This document shows positions 1 through 14,291 of a stretch of 64,000 nucleotides of DNA, piece by piece. Every line of letters begins with the position of its first letter. Position 1 is the stretch's first letter. This DNA is from Fasciola hepatica (Eukaryota > Platyhelminthes > Trematoda > Plagiorchiida > Fasciolidae). Below the pieces are notes generated by a model. It had not been told where the DNA came from, did not search any database, and saw only the letters and a list, made by a program, of their open reading frames with translations. The stretch spans positions 1,126,001 to 1,190,000 of the forward strand of contig CANUEZ040000108.1 in NCBI GenBank assembly GCA_948099385.1. Reading direction: 5' to 3'. The position numbers and the translations under genes are program-made.

Positions 1-152
1 TGCAAAGTAGGACACACAATGAGGAAGACAGACAGTCATAAATGCGAACATATTACGATTCACGTTAGTTCTGCTCACGAAACAGTTTTTGTTTGACTCC
101 GGTGATCGGTAGCGTTTTTTGTCCACCCACTGAGTCAGCACAGCGTTATTTC

Positions 153-325
153 ATGTTCGGCGGTGGATGTTTTAGCTCCCTTGAGGCAGAATTTTCTGTC
201 TGCGTGGCAATCGGATTTCTGCTCTGTTTCATTTCTAGTGAAATCTTCGCACCGTGGATATTTCCGCAACTGGTTCCAGCATATACTAGACTTCCCAGGC
301 ATCTCATGCTGGAATGGAATTCAAG
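153..325 (+). CDS. TLC-domain protein exon 1 (N-terminus, first membrane helix)
   Basis: The reading frame opens at ATG 153 and runs 57 codons plus two bases. It ends in residues LEWNS at the donor AG|GTGAGC at 326. A strongly hydrophobic stretch (SVCVAIGFLLCFISS) at about residues 14-28 fits the first membrane helix. The following loop is basic and leads into EWNS(R), the conserved entry to the TLC domain in TLCD4-like proteins. The frame is also open upstream to about 93, but without an ATG, so 153 is the best start; an upstream non-coding exon outside the window is possible. The minus-strand frame overlapping this exon is treated as a shadow. Identification depends on the co-linear match with exon 2. 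Confidence 0.75.
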
Positions 326-3300
326 GTGAGCTTCCAATGAATCCATCGTTACATCGCAATGGATAACCTCCGCATTGATCGAAGATACTGGGTAATAAAC
401 AAAAGACCATTGATAATATTTATTGTTACTCTCACAGGAAGATTCGTTGACTGTGGTATGAAAATACAAAACATTGACTTCATTGTTAAAAGCTGATGAA
501 ATGAGTGACTTGGCTGTTTGCAAATAACTATGGTTTATTGCAGAGCGGTTTAATTCACTCGTTTGAAAGCCGTTCGCCTTGAGAGTATCTGATCGGAAAA
601 TATTTCCTAATTCTTAATTAGTCAAACTTACAGATTACCGGGATTTGTCCGAGTGCTTTCCACGATTTCTAACTGACGCTATGCTTTCTGATTTCGCCAA
701 GGCTTGCCTTATTCTCAACCTTCAAAGCTTGTTTTTCAGTGGCTGAAAACAACGGAAACTGTTCTGATTTACGAACAGTTGGTTTCTTTGCCAGATATAC
801 CAGTTAGGAAAATCATATATCTAGGGTCAGTTTTAGAGTAAAGCAAAACAAATATAGGGTTTGTGATCATGCCGTTACTTTTTGACAAACCTGGAGGATT
901 TCTGGACATAATGGTATCACCTGAATTAGATTAGTTGATTGTGGAATATATCTTTATCACAAGACAGTGAATGAGCCGTTGCAACAGGAGTTGTCAGACA
1001 TGACCAAGAGTAAACTGTATACTATGCCTTAAGAAACTAATCATTCTTTTCGATCTCAATGACCAAGTACGTAGTCACTAGCTACTAAGGATAATATCTC
1101 AAAACCTTAATGAATGAGGTACAGCAAATCTGATTCAGTCTGCCTAAAACCCACTCCGTCTTTTGAATAACTTGAGTCTAAGAGAATAAAACGTGGAATA
1201 CAAAGTTTTGAGCTACTGGGATAAACCAGCCAGAAATGGTGCAACTTACATCAGAAGTATATATACGGTTTTAAAGATACCGGCTTTACTATATAACACG
1301 CCATGCAGAGTGAATGTTCAGCTCGCCTTTGAAAACAATGAAGGCACTGCACAGCCGACTCGTTCGTTGTTGGAATCTATCCATAATTACTCTCACCTTA
1401 CTGAGCTTCGAAGCACAAACTTAGGACGAATTATTATATCACAATTAGGCTGTTATGCGGAAGTCGGGATTATAACACAACTTCCTTAGAACGGAGATAT
1501 TCTTGTGACCTGCGAAACAGGAAGGCGTATTAAATCTAACAGACCGCGTACAATATTATAAACAAAAATAATTTTATTTGCTCAGCATGCAGGAAACAAC
1601 GTTTTCTACTAACTGAAAGACGTTAGCAAAAGTAAATCGAGTCGATTCGTTACTAGCTTCACAGAGTCCGGTGAAACACGTGGAATTGCCCAGCCATAAT
1701 TTCAGCAGTCCGGGAGATTTCTAGTACAGCTCAAAATACTCGGGGCCACTGTGCTTAACAGCCACCAATTGGAGGCAGTAATGAATTTTATTACTGATAT
1801 TCGAATTTTGCCTCGCTTCCTAATATATTCGTTCACTGAAGCTCTTGAATCTCCGTCGGAATGATTAGGCGCTTGTGGAACGTTATGGATATACTGCAAA
1901 TATAATCAAGGAGGATAACCATCGGTTCCAGTGTGTCCCTGTCCCAACTCACGAAAGCGATAGTTTCCATATATCAATTAGAATAGAACTGTGTGAACTT
2001 TAATGACATGATAGGGAGAATGCGATTGTTAGACCAGTAACACTTTGGCAGAATCACGGAGGATATTCGCCTGACTATTGTGTGATGCTTGAAGTGACTT
2101 AATGACTATCATTACTCATCAAATGAAATAATTCCCCCGGAAAGGTCAGCAGAATGAATTCTCTAAAGATTGCATTGAGGCTTTCGTACTTCCAGTTGTT
2201 TACTTCTTGGACCTTCGTTGAAATGAAATTACTTTTAATTTACCATCGATTTGACTCTTTGAAACCATAACCATTTGTTTAGTTAAAAACGAAAAATGGG
2301 TTTTCTAGAAACTAAAGTACAAACATTCATCCAGGAAGTAATAATTGAACTATTTCTGTTCATTTCGTCTCTGTAACTCCGAATTGTCTTTCGTTTAAAA
2401 TATTGCACAATCACAAGTTACCTTAATCTAACGGGTTTGATTGTACGTAGTAGGAAACGGAGACTGTGAAGGTGTCACAATTTTGTTTCGTTCTTCCATA
2501 GGATTCAGCTTCTTAGAATAATCGAAAACACAGTGCTAAAATGTGCAAAGTCTTTCGCCCTTCCACTAATCAACTGCGCTGAGGTTAAAATGATTAGCGC
2601 ACGGTGAGCTATAGTGACTCAGTGAAAAACGTGCTATCAAGTGCAGCTTTATTTTATTGCACTCGATCGAACTATGAACCCTATGTCCTTGATCCATGCC
2701 GATACTAGGAGAAATACTGACCTCTAACTATCGCGTTACGATCGATTAGGACACCAGATTTTCGGTCCCGTAGTTCATCTTATACGGATGGTTACACTTC
2801 GTGCATAAGTTTACCACATACCTTACGTATATCAAACATCTTCAGTGAAGCCTAAACAAGATTTCTAATAGACAGACTTTTAGTTATTCACTCTCCTTCT
2901 GATATGTGACCCAATCTCCCAAACTGTGTACCAATCCTAACTCACTTTTAGGATAAAACTTGGGACGAAGCAACACTAACAGAATAAAAGATCGAGGCTT
3001 CAGGCAAAGGTGATCACACCACTAATAAGAACCTATGGCTTGGCAAATTCCTCATTGTTATTTACCAGGGAAAACTTCAAGCGAAAATTTGAAATCTCTT
3101 TGGTACCAACTTCTTGACATTTTTTGGACTTTATGATAATGCGTCAGTATGATGAATGGAGTATGGCAAAGACCACCGTGGTCCATTGCATGGGCGAGTA
3201 TGGTGACGGCACCTGTTAGTTCAAGACCAGAGATGTAGAACTGCTTGAAACCGGAACAGAAGTGAAGTGGCTCCAAAGTGCTGTCTACCATAAAACTGAG

Positions 3301-6300
3301 TGCCCACCTGACTGACAGGCATAGATGTACAATTAGGATACCATCGATTCAAAAGCCGTCATTCAAAAAATATAACAACTTTGATGAATATTCCTGCATG
3401 TTGCCGGGCGATAAGTGTAGCACCGGAGCTCAAAAGTCGCACAAGAATCGTAGATTTTCTTGTGAAGATTTTTCTGTTTACTTCCGGTGGCTGAAAAAAG
3501 TCACAAAATCTCCTGTAACATTGCTAAAGATCTACCCACTGTTACAAAGCCTGGATAATGTGGTTTTACTCAAAATTAGTAGTAGATAAATACCTTAAGT
3601 ACCTAGTCTTTTGCAGTGACGTGAACAGACAATCCGGCCGTGTTCAGTAAGCAAACAAGGCGAGGAGACAAGTAGACAGGCAAGTAAAAAGTGATTGGGG
3701 TTGCGTGCACTTACATGAGTAAGCCACGCATTTATTCGACAGAGGACAACGAAAGTCAGCGGATACGTGCATAACTCGATCAGTTAAGATCGTCCGGGCT
3801 GAAGCTTGTTCAAATATCAACACTGTGCAAGAGTATGCCTTAGTATGAGAGGGATATTGATAGATTCTCCTTTAGTATGCCTGCGCTGACGGATCGTTAT
3901 CGTTCTACGCACAACGCAGTTTAACTGAACAGCACAGATGTGAAGATGTGATGTGCTTTAGGTTCACTAATATTTATTTTCCTCAACGGACCCCAAGGCC
4001 TTATTTCATAAAACAGTGACTTTACAGTTTGCTTTTCAAGCTGAGCAATATGTGAACAAATAGCTGTGCTTTTAATATAGTTATTCATTCAGTAAGATGC
4101 TAGAAATTCAAAATCGTGCCAGGCCAGACGATGGCGCGGTTCTTGGATTACGCGGTAACAGCTGTCTACAAAAGACCCGCATACCCTAACGCGATCAAAT
4201 TTGACACTTTTATTGAAGGACAGTGGTGTAAGATGGTATTCCATCAAAAGCTGAAAAATGACTTACCAACAAAGCGCGGAACAATCTGATAAAACAGAGA
4301 TGATAATCTACTCAGTTCAGTACTAGCTATGAGCAAGACAGCTGCCTCAAGCGGTCACAGAGACCAGATTTGTTGTTATTTCATAATGATTTGGAGATGT
4401 TCTCAACATTTTTATTGTTCAGAGGAATCTATAGCTGAACTGTGTTACACAACCTCACCACTGTTATTCAAACAACGTATTGGAATGAGTTTGGAAGACA
4501 GCTAGACTGAGCATATGGGAATATAAACCCAAGGCCTAATTTTGAATTTAGAAGATTTAGTGAAAGCACTTGACCAAGAGTAAGAATTTAGTTTTTCAAT
4601 TGAACCATCGCATAAACAGAGGCAGTTCTATAATATCTGACGCATTCTTTTTAGTCACGATATCAAAGTTTCTTCTTTAACATAAAATGAATGATACTTT
4701 CCATGATATTTACCGACTGAGCTTGTTTTTTTTGTGAAACCCAAAGAAAAAGTGAGACGCGCAGAATTTCAGCAGAACGTTCACAAGGCTTCAAGAAACT
4801 ACCAAAGCCAGTAGAGCATAATAGGCATGTGTCTTTTCAAGTTGGGGAGTCTGTGGTGTAGCAAGCATCTAACAATAACCGCAGCTATCTCATACTATCT
4901 CCGCGAAGATAGGCAGATTTATTTCTTTAGCCGAAGGTGGTTCTACTAGCAAAACTCTAGTCTATTAGGATATTTTCGTTTAAAAGTTCGTCAGGTTAAC
5001 AAGGGTCCTCGAGATAATCATGTTTTTCGAAGCCATTATAATCTTGATTGATGTAACGAAGCAAACTGGTAGAGTTAGAGAGGTTTTCTCGATAACATCT
5101 CACGCCAAAGCGGTGGGTTCAAAGGGTACTATAGAGTAAAAGAAATCTGATTGTAGATGGTGCCGCTCCGTTTTATCATTCCATCCCCAACGCCGTCTAT
5201 CCAAAATGCGCAATTTTAAAGGGTCAGAAAACACGATTTCTTTATGGTTACACGCATATATGCGAATCGAGATAATTAAGAGCTGTTGCTCGATTATCCT
5301 GCTAAAATGGGTCTTGGAACAGCCTGCCTGAAGCAAGTACGAAACAAGTACGGATAACGGTTGACGGTATGTAAGTTCAAATTTTATGGCATGGTCTTTC
5401 CCTTATTATTTTCCGTTTGCAGAAGTATAAGTTGGGCCAATGCATACATTTCCAGAGGTAAACACAGCATATATGAAATTAGGTTACGATGGTGCCCCAT
5501 GCCGTAAAAACTGCCAAGTGCAGCTGATCTTCTAATAAGCTATATTGTCTTTTTTGAGTTTATGATATCAAACGCATAACCAGTGTGTCTACACGTGAAC
5601 AAGGGTTCTAATATAAATTATCTTGCACGTTTTGTTTGGTGCAGCTGATTTTGTTTTCCTCTTCTGTATCGTCATTATGATTGATTGTGTTGATCAAAAG
5701 AATAGGCTATTATGTTGAATAAAAAAATAAGATTCTTCTATCGGTGACCGAGACCTATTTAGAGGTTGCAATGCAATGGTCAAAGTTTCTTACTCCGATC
5801 GATTCGCTACTCTTCGAATTCAAGAGCAGGGAGCCAACCGTGCTTGTCATCGATAGTAATTTTCAATATCAAGGACTTCTTCCATGAAGAAACAGAACTG
5901 CTGAAACCAGGGTGGCATCGGTCAAAAATCCATTTGTTGGTTGTGGGACGAAAATCAGTGAACAGTCTGAGTTAATTAGATTGAGAAGATTATCTTATTT
6001 AATTTGCACTTTTGGTTTTCTAATTATTTGGTATTTGTTAACGTAAGTGTTATTCTCGGCTCCGTCCAGTGGTATTTTTCCTGTTACGTATAACTACCTG
6101 ATAACGTTTACGTCGGTCACCTATTATTCTTCAAACATTTTGTTTTTCAACTTGGACTTTTGATGACCTTCAGATCTTTTCCAGTGTTGGCCAAATGATA
6201 AACGACATGTAACAAAGATCTAAAAAGCCTGATCTGTAATGCTGCGACAATCCCCACTTTACTTTTCTTCAGTCTATGATTGGTCACTTCTTCTTCCCCG

Positions 6301-8457
6301 ATATCAGATGTATTTTTAAGATAAAATGAGCGAATCATTGAAAGATATAAGTAATCCAAGAAGTAGCAGTAGTATTTTACCCAACTGACTAATCTTCGGT
6401 GCGATTGTATAAAAACGAGTGGTTGTTAAACTACAGCTTCGAGATACATTTTCCGCCCATAGGTTATCACTGTGTTATGAGCGAATGAGTGTTAGTGGTT
6501 TTATTTTGCTGCATGAAATGCTGATCACATTCATGGATAAACGATTTTTAAATCAATCATTTGATGTTTTCCACTGGTACTCAAGAATAATACGAAGCGC
6601 TACCCAGATCTGACATTCTCCATTCCAACCACGGTTAGGTAATTTTTAATCCGAAGAACCATTTCGCTGGTCGGACCACGTTTCTTAATATCAAGATTAA
6701 CTGGCTGGCCCATGGCTACCAAAAATATACTCTATTTTCTAATTCCCACCGTATGATAACTGTTTCTTTCAAGCCTGGGGGCCGAAATCCTTTTGCAGCT
6801 TATTGAATAGATGATGTGTCACTTGATGTCACATGTAAGCGTTTGGCGTTCGGCAACACGGTTTTGTCGACTGACGCACATCATTTCCGACAATGACGTA
6901 CTGGCGAACATCAAACGCTTACGAATGTCTCGCTGAATTTGAATGCACAGACTATTTGACACTTAAGCCAGCAACAATAAAAAGACGTTTTGACAAACTC
7001 TGAGCATAAAGGAACATATATTGCCTTGAAACGTAATACAGATCTTTCTGGAAAGAACAAAATGTGTAGAAACATTACTTTGCATTGCAGTTTATTGGAA
7101 AACCATATTTTGTTGAAGACGGAAACTATAGTTAAGATAAATAACAACGACCAATGTGATTGACGGAAACTTCTAGGAGGGCTTTGGTTTAATGACAGTT
7201 CCTAGTGAATAACCCCGTTCTCCACGTAGTAAAAATGCTGATTTTACAATTCAGATGAAGATAGCTACTAATTGCTTCATTAGGTAATATTTGCAATGAG
7301 TCATTTTTTTCCAGAACCTGTATAGGAGGTTGTTCTGCAATGAACATTATGTTAGGAACTGATTTTCTTATACAATACAAATGTACACACTGTTGCACAA
7401 TTTTTTCATATTTCTTCACTTACTCAAACATTCATCTGCACAATTTTAAAATATACTTTTAATATCAAGCCAAGGCAGACTTACGCACTAAGTCAGAAGA
7501 TGAAGTCGAAATCAGTGAGGGTTTTGATTATGTTACTTTACGTAAGTGTGGATGACATGATGTTAGAATATAAACCCCAGCTTGGAGCTGTTCAGTGTCT
7601 TCACCAAAAAACACCAAGATATTGGGAGGAATCAAATTTACAGGGAGCTGTTAAACAATATTAAAAAGGTTAAAACCAGAAATGGTAGGTCCTGCTATAT
7701 TACAAAGTAAACTGGTAAGCCAGGGGACGAAAACCTAACTCAAGTATTGACAATTAAAGGGCATCATCAAAGAAAGCTTCCCAATCAGATGTAAGGTCAG
7801 CAAATGAGGTTAAATTTACGTAATCGACATCCGCTAAAATGCATTTGTGAGGTCATTGCAAATACAGTCACACTATGCCCAGGGGGTGGTCACTTGTGTG
7901 TAGTGGATATGTTGCTGGAGGGGTGTGTGCTTGTGATTAGGACGTAAGATGGGTTGGATTACCAGAAAACAACACATTTGAAGTGGGCATTGCAGACTCA
8001 ACAGTCATCATTCAAGGAAATTGCATTCACCGTTGGATACGGAACTGTATAATCACAAGAAATACTCTTAAAATAGTTTTTATTCATTTGCTCGCGTTCA
8101 GACTGTAATTTCAGACCAATTTTTATTGACATCTGTTCTAATTAGTACGGTGGTAATGGCGAACAATAGAATAATGCTCCGATGTCACTGGGGCATGGTT
8201 TCAATAGGTTTATTTTGGTCTATCCAATCATTATCTTCTTCCCGAAAGTTTCCGACTTCGGGCTTCATTTTCCTCCATCACCGGATTAGAAGTCAAAACT
8301 CACATACAGTGGGCACGAAGCGGAAAGTAGGCGGCCAGAATGATGTGTTAATTGGAATACTAGTAAGACAAGAAAAGATTCCACCACTAACTGCTGCAGT
8401 GTACCATGATGAATTTGGGGTTTTACTCGTTCCGAAGTGAAACGCTCCCTAGATCTA

Positions 8458-8710
8458 CTAGACTAGATCGCTTCCGCCTACCTTTTGTGTTTCCCATACC
8501 ATGATAATTCGTCTTAAAAGGCGGATGGAAACGAATACATCGATTTCTTTCAAGTTATTCGGAAACGAATCATCGGCTGATCGTTTACCACGAATTTTCA
8601 TGTTGAACTCATATCCAACACCACGTCTTTTGCCTTGTTTTTCACACTTGCGCATAAGTGGGACGATATCCATGTCGGTGTTACGCTGGGTTTTACCATG
8701 ATCAGAACCA
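8458..8710 (-). other. exon-like open frame of unknown origin
   Basis: A minus-strand frame of about 80 codons is open from roughly 8710 down to the TAG at 8458. It is rich in Lys and Arg (MRKCEKQGKRRGVGYEF, then MKIRGKRSADD). Just before its stop it carries CAAAAG|GTAGGC, which could be a splice donor. No strong acceptor is obvious upstream. I do not recognise the protein. It lies on the strand opposite to the TLC-domain gene, inside intron 1, so it could be a nested exon, an old transposon fragment or chance. Confidence 0.15.
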
Positions 8711-9039
8711 TTTGTTCAAGCATGAAAGTGGAGGGGGCATCAAATACACTCGACTTCTGATGTCTCAGTGCAAGTCTAAAGCCCCCAGTAAATAGGCCAC
8801 ATTCAATAGATTGTCTTGTAAAAGACAAAATAATGCACCAAGTACCCATAAAAATGAGCATTGACAGATTAATTTGGTGGTACTTTGATGGTTCATGGCT
8901 TATTCACAAATGTGTGGTAAGATCATTCTGAACGTCAGATCTTTCAAAATTCGTCTGATGTTTAGCTGACAATGCGTCACACTTCTACGTCACATGCTCA
9001 AAAATAGCACAGGAATATTGTAGATGAAATATTTGTTGC

Positions 9040-9170
9040 TCGTATCTGTTTGTTGTTGAAGTTGTTGCTGTGGTTCTTGTGGTTGTTCTTGTTTCTGCTA
9101 TTCTTTTTTGTTCGTCATTGTCGTTGTTGTCCTAATTCTTGTTGTTGATTTTGTTATTGTTGTAAGTTTT
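9040..9170. repeat. degenerate GTT/TTG-rich low-complexity tract
   Basis: This stretch is dominated by imperfect GTT, TTG and CTT triplets (AACAAC-type on the other strand) with scattered substitutions. It looks like a decayed trinucleotide microsatellite. No coding or regulatory meaning can be assigned. Confidence 0.7.
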
Positions 9171-12100
9171 TTCCAGTAGCTCAAGTTGATAGTTTCCACA
9201 TGCTCCCGGTCTCTGAGCCTGACATGATGACGTCACTTTTGTTGGTGACAAAACGTGTGCAACCTAAACGCAAGGTTCAGATCAAACATAAGCTTAATAA
9301 AATAACCACTGTTATGAATAGATTTTAATTCTCCATTGCGTACCTAGTCAGCATGGGGCCATTTTTTCTCACACACACACCCCATCCCCATTGGTACTAT
9401 CACCCTAGTAGTACTCTTTAAAACATCCTCAGTTACAGGGAATGCAGATAATCAAGCCTCACTGTCAAATGAACAGACTTCAATGAATCTAAGGAAATTC
9501 ACAGTTTCGCTGCGGAAGAGGGCACTTTTCATTATCAATTGTCGGCAGATACGAAGGATAAATCGCAGGGATCGAGATCCCACTTGTTGAATTCAACTTG
9601 CGGGTTGAATTTGGTCGATATCTAGTACCGGGGATTCTTAGCAAGCCACACGCAGTCAACAGAGGACCCTCAGACAAGTTGTTTTCCAGTAGGGCATTGA
9701 TATTACATCACGAAAAAATTGGTTCGAGCGAGTCATTGTCTAGTATCGTCACTGTAACGTCTTGGAAGAGATATATCTAAAGATGCGAAACTAAATTTTG
9801 AAGTATACTACTTTGATCACAAATTTTGTTGAAGTTCTATTTTCATTAATCGGTCAAAGCTATCCAAGTAAATGTCCCCTGAACAATTACATTTATCTTT
9901 GTAAAACCAACAAATTGAAGGGATAACAGAACGAGATTAGAACTGAGCTAAGCCTTTGACTGGTACGGTATCGCTTTGGAAAATGATTCACCATGCACTG
10001 TAAGTCACTAACTGATCACTAACAGCGGCGGTATCATTCATTGTGCAGCTGTTCACTGACGTTTTTTCTAACAATCATCAGCGCGTCTTCACTAAGCGCC
10101 CTACAAGACTCGGGCTTGGAATGCTAGCCTATTACTGCTGGGTCAGAGAGTTTTTGTTACTTCACCGCTACATGAAATAAGTTTTACCAAGATGGACCCA
10201 GTCACACTATATCCCGGTGATAACTTGTGTTGCTTCCAAAGATATACTTCAAGTGTGGGTCCGAATCGGAACTTGATGGATTTGGGCCCGTGATAAATGA
10301 GGTGAAGAATGAAACAGTTATTACATTTTCTCGGCACTTCTGGTGTTGGAGACGCTCATCCCCAAATATAATCTAATATTACCAAATTAAAACAAATTAA
10401 TTCGAAATGTGAGTGACCCAAGGGAAAAATCATAATGCACACTTTTTGGCTCACGACACTAGGATCCCTTTTATTGGGTGGACGACGATGGTGCTTTATT
10501 TGGGAATATATGAAAACTGTTTGTTACGTTAGGTTAAGTATTTTCCTGAAAAAATTTTTGAACTTTTGAAATTTGATCGATAATCAAACTAACTTTGTTT
10601 GTTTGCCAATAGGGTTTGTAATTAGGTGGGGAAGTGGTGATACTTTACTCAATATTTTGTCCTCCGATTTGCCAAAATTACCCGCCCTATCTCCAATTCG
10701 GCTCTTTTATCATGAATTCACTTGTTTGTATATGTTTTCCATCAAGTTTTTCCTAACCATGGGATTTAACATGGGATCCCGAACACGACTGGGTTGGTTC
10801 AACTCAAAATATCGTTACGTTATCTAATAGTTTAGTTGCCGTGCTACCTTTTTTCAACTGACACTTTAACATAGAATTATCCTCACCATCTCAAATTATG
10901 CCTTTGGAAATGAATAAAGGCATCACGGAATTTTGCTACGGTAAACCACCGTGGTACTCAAGGCGTACATCTCATTTCCCCATTCAATCTGAAATCTCCA
11001 TCATTCAGTCTCCTTGTGTCATCTAATAACTTTAAATTATTGTCCATGGGTTCACTTCTTCCTCGCACCCTGACAGGGAGAATATGAACCGTATAAATAA
11101 GAACAGCTGTGATCACTAGAGCGATTAGACCGAAACACGTGATCGCTCTCATTTAATGAATAAAAACTATATGTGATAAACAGCACACTCATTGGATTAA
11201 CCACGCCAGGTGCACCACGTGAGTACACTTGAACCTCGTCATAAAAAAGCTCTTACTCGTCATATGACCTGATATAAAGCTTTGGAATTTGAGGGATTTT
11301 TACCGGTCGCATTTAAAAGCACTACTAATATCTGTCTGCTGTTCACATATATCTTCGGATGTGTGTCAAGTGTCAATTACAAACAGTCAAAAACTAGCTC
11401 CAAATTGTAGGAGTTTGAGGGGATCAGTCAATAATAAAATAATTAGGTCATTCGTTGGTGAGCATCTGATTTATTTAACCCGTATATGATCGGTAAAAAT
11501 ATCCATTCTACTGGATTCTTCCTTCTGTGTTGAGCTTTAGCAATGAGCAAACAGATAATTGCTTCTCTACTCTAAGGATTCAGAGACTACCTCAATTATT
11601 AAATAGAACACAGGAGCTGTTAAGACTCATTCAGTCCCAAAGACATTTCAAACATGAAATTTGAACTGAATTTACTTCATTGTTTTCTGACTCTTTAAAT
11701 GGTTTCATGACTCGTTGACTTGCAAATGATCAAAGAGAGGTGATGCAACCAGTTATCGTGCAAATCATGGTAGCTCTAGGTCCTTTTTTCATGTCTAGTT
11801 ATTTATTAGCAGATTCGAATCAGCGATTTCATCTGTAATATTGAACATTCATTGCTTACTTCGCACTAGTATTACACCTTAACTACATTACCATCGATAT
11901 TTGTGGATGGCTTCCTCTCATATCTAGGGGTTGTTGAATAATCCGCACTTAAACACACGAACAAATCACCAGCTTTTCAGCTTTGAGCAAGGAAGCCTAT
12001 TGAAATGAAGTTATTTTTAGTGAAAATGAAAGTTATTTTAGGGTTTCGAATAATTTTTGCTTCACAACGCGCCCGAGCATTTGTAAGAAAAATGATCATT

Positions 12101-12245
12101 ACTTCTATCCGATGTCTTTAGGTTGAGATAGATTTGGGTGCTTAAATTTTTACAGTGAATCGATTATGTTACAAATTGATGACAGGAATAGCTGGTCACA
12201 CTGCAAAACGTGTGCGCTAAGTTTTTGTTTTCTTCTAACTTTCAG

Positions 12246-12335
12246 ATGGAACTCAACGCTTCATGCATCATTCATTTGCATCAGTTGCATCGGTCTATTA
12301 GCATTCTGTCCAAATCTGTGGCACGATCGACTATT
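12246..12335 (+). CDS. TLC-domain protein exon 2
   Basis: The exon lies between a clean acceptor (TTCTAACTTTCAG at 12245) and a consensus donor (GTAAGT at 12336). Its first base completes the Arg codon begun by AG at the end of exon 1, giving EWNSR-WNSTLHASF across the junction. The spacing of EWNSR, then two residues, then ST, one residue, His matches TLCD4-like proteins exactly. The residues that follow (ICISCIGLLAF) are hydrophobic and suit the second membrane helix. The exon leaves two bases (TT) for the next exon. The exact phase fit and a consensus splice site at each end make this one of the best-supported pieces of the gene. Confidence 0.8.
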
Positions 12336-12422
12336 GTAAGTTTCCCGAACGGTGTCTGACTGACCATTTTTTTACAATGATCCATCTAACTTGAAACAGG
12401 TGGCACAGAGCAACACCCGCAG
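12336..12422 (+). other. short intron 2 (75 or 87 bp)
   Basis: The donor is GTAAGT. Two acceptors keep the frame: GAG at 12410 and the better CCCGCAG at 12422. The nearer CAG at 12399 looks acceptable by itself but shifts the frame away from the conserved TLC residues. Such small introns next to multi-kb ones are normal in flatworm genes. Confidence 0.65.
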
Positions 12423-12456
12423 CTCTCGAGTGGCGTATGCCGCCATCAACTCTGGG
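12423..12456 (+). CDS. TLC-domain protein exon 3 (small)
   Basis: With acceptor CAG at 12422 the first base completes a Phe codon and the exon reads SRVAYAAINSG, ending in a full Gly codon before GTATGA at 12457. Starting at 12411 instead adds NTRS in front. The residues fit the small-residue helix that in TLC proteins leads to Ser-Gly-Tyr and then Ser-Asp. The shorter form keeps the distance from the Leu-Trp in exon 2 to Ser-Gly within one residue of the TLCD4 type. Because the exon ends in phase 0 while exon 4 needs one base before it, these two exons cannot be joined directly. Confidence 0.6.
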
Positions 12457-13408
12457 GTATGATCTTCGTACCCCGTTAACGCTTAGTAGATGGTATTCCA
12501 CCGTCTCCATAAAGCCTTCGAATCGTGAACGGTATTTCTGAATGATAGTTAGAAGATGTATCCAGTCCGCTGTACTCCTGGCAAATGTAACACTGAAAAA
12601 AGCAGTCTAATTTTAACGAGTTGGATGGTTCTCACACTGATTTCACTCCAGTCTAGCAAAAAGTACGAAATGACCTTAGTGAATTGTTAGATACAATGAG
12701 TTGAACCCTGTGTGATCTAAATCATTTCCGCAGTTCTACCTGGTTCAATGAGCCGGAATGTTGCTGTCATGCCGTCTGCAAATTTTGAAAAGTGATAGCA
12801 TTGATTATCATCGGCATTCGTGCCAAACACAAGCGAGTGGATAAGGATGGTGAGAATTCCCTCTGGTTTCGTGATTATTTACTGTTTGTTTGAACACCAC
12901 TTGCCGAATCATGCATTTTAATTTTCATTGTGGTTTAAGGCCCATATTAGTTTTGAACTGAAGTGATAGTATTGAGACAAATTCTAGGCATAAATCACTC
13001 GATCCGTTTGGTCAATGTTCGTCGAAAATCCCGACTTACGCTGTCAAAAGTACTTGTTGTTTCCTTCATAATTCTGGCTGATATGGATTAGCGAACCACC
13101 GGACATACTCCAGTTTCACGTGTGTGAACTCCTGCCCGATTAACAGAAAACGTGAAGAGCACAAGAAGCAGGCTTCATTTTCAGAATTGTTTTTCAAGAG
13201 AAATTCCTCATCAAAGTTTCCATTTGGTCCGAAGAATCAAGAGTCAGCTTGCATATACGGCTTTCTAGACACCGGAGAATGTTACTAGGTGTCACATCCA
13301 GAGGCGCTTTTGTATTCACACCCTTGGTCTGTTTACTTTATTTACTTACACATTTGATTATTTTGATTCTCAAGTGAGGTGACTGCTAAAGCCACGGAGC
13401 CCCAGCGA

Positions 13409-13440
13409 GGACTTGAACCTGGAGTAAATAACTGTGTGGG
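13409..13440 (-). repeat. possible tRNA-derived SINE remnant (B-box only)
   Basis: The minus strand carries GGTTCAAGTCC (13409-13419), a perfect match to the internal B-box of RNA polymerase III promoters. I could not see a convincing A-box at the proper distance, or a folded tRNA. It is best read as a decayed SINE or a chance match. Confidence 0.25.
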
Positions 13441-14291
13441 CTGATTCACTACGGATTTTGGCGTCAACACTAATTGTGGCAATATTATCCCGTTATTGTT
13501 GACGCTAAAAAACGTTGCAAAGTTAGTCCTTCACGGAGTCATGCACTCCGGGTTGGAGCCCCAGTTTATTTTCGGTGGATATGTGCTACCACTCGTTTCT
13601 AATAAGCCACATGAAATAGCTATGCTACCAGTGTTTTCAATGGTGTAAGAATTTTTACTGCACGACTAACCATATCATGAATACTTATTCCCAACTTTTC
13701 ACTATGAGGAGTATTTTTTTGGTAATTACGAAAATTGCTTATCTCTAAAGATATAGCTTATCAGCTCACTATTTATTTCTCCTGATCGATGGGGCTGAAC
13801 AGGTTTCCTACTATCAGGTCTTGATTTTTAAATTGTCACATGGTGCCAACGAGCTAAGGCCACAAGAACTGCAAAAAACGGGGTTTGAATGCCATACAGG
13901 CAAAACCTGTTCGGTACATTCTTCACTTCTCACGTGATACTGTTGGCATGTCCAAAATCACGTGTATGATAAAACGTCTGAAATTCAGTTCTGCTTGGTA
14001 AATAGTGCGGCTACTGAACAGTAGGTGGGATGTCACTTGGGGTTACGCAGTGGTTTTACGCTGTGCTGAATCAGTATCAAAATTCAATAGTGCTAAGACC
14101 CCGGAAAGAATATTTTGCTGAAAGCAGTTTATCCTCTTGATTCACATTTAGAAAAGACAGATCAGCAATGAAGAACTGAAAACAAAAGGAAGAACTCCAT
14201 TATTCTAGCTGTAGATTTGTCAGAGGCCACGTTGAAAACAAATTCGGAAATAACTTATACTATTATGAACCAAAAAACTCATTGAAATCAG

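Larger units (their letters stand above)
326..12245 (+). other. intron 1 of the TLC-domain gene (11.9 kb)
   Basis: It starts GTGAGC and ends in a pyrimidine-rich tract with TTTCAG. I found no recognisable mobile element with coding capacity, no RNA gene and no convincing ORF. Visible contents are a degenerate GTT-rich tract at 9040-9170 and an exon-like minus-strand frame at about 8458-8710, listed separately. The rest is AT-rich sequence in which I see nothing specific. Confidence 0.65.

Noticed and set aside
146..523. 125-codon minus-strand ORF at the start of the window
   Set aside because: It overlaps exon 1 of the TLC-domain gene on the other strand and has no recognisable motif.
9360..9400. 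CA-rich run and C-rich stretch as a regulatory element
   Set aside because: Too short and simple to support any assignment.
12400..12456. Exon 3 starting at the nearest CAG (12399)
   Set aside because: This acceptor shifts the frame and loses the conserved SRVAYAAINSG-type segment. In-frame acceptors at 12410 or 12422 preserve it.
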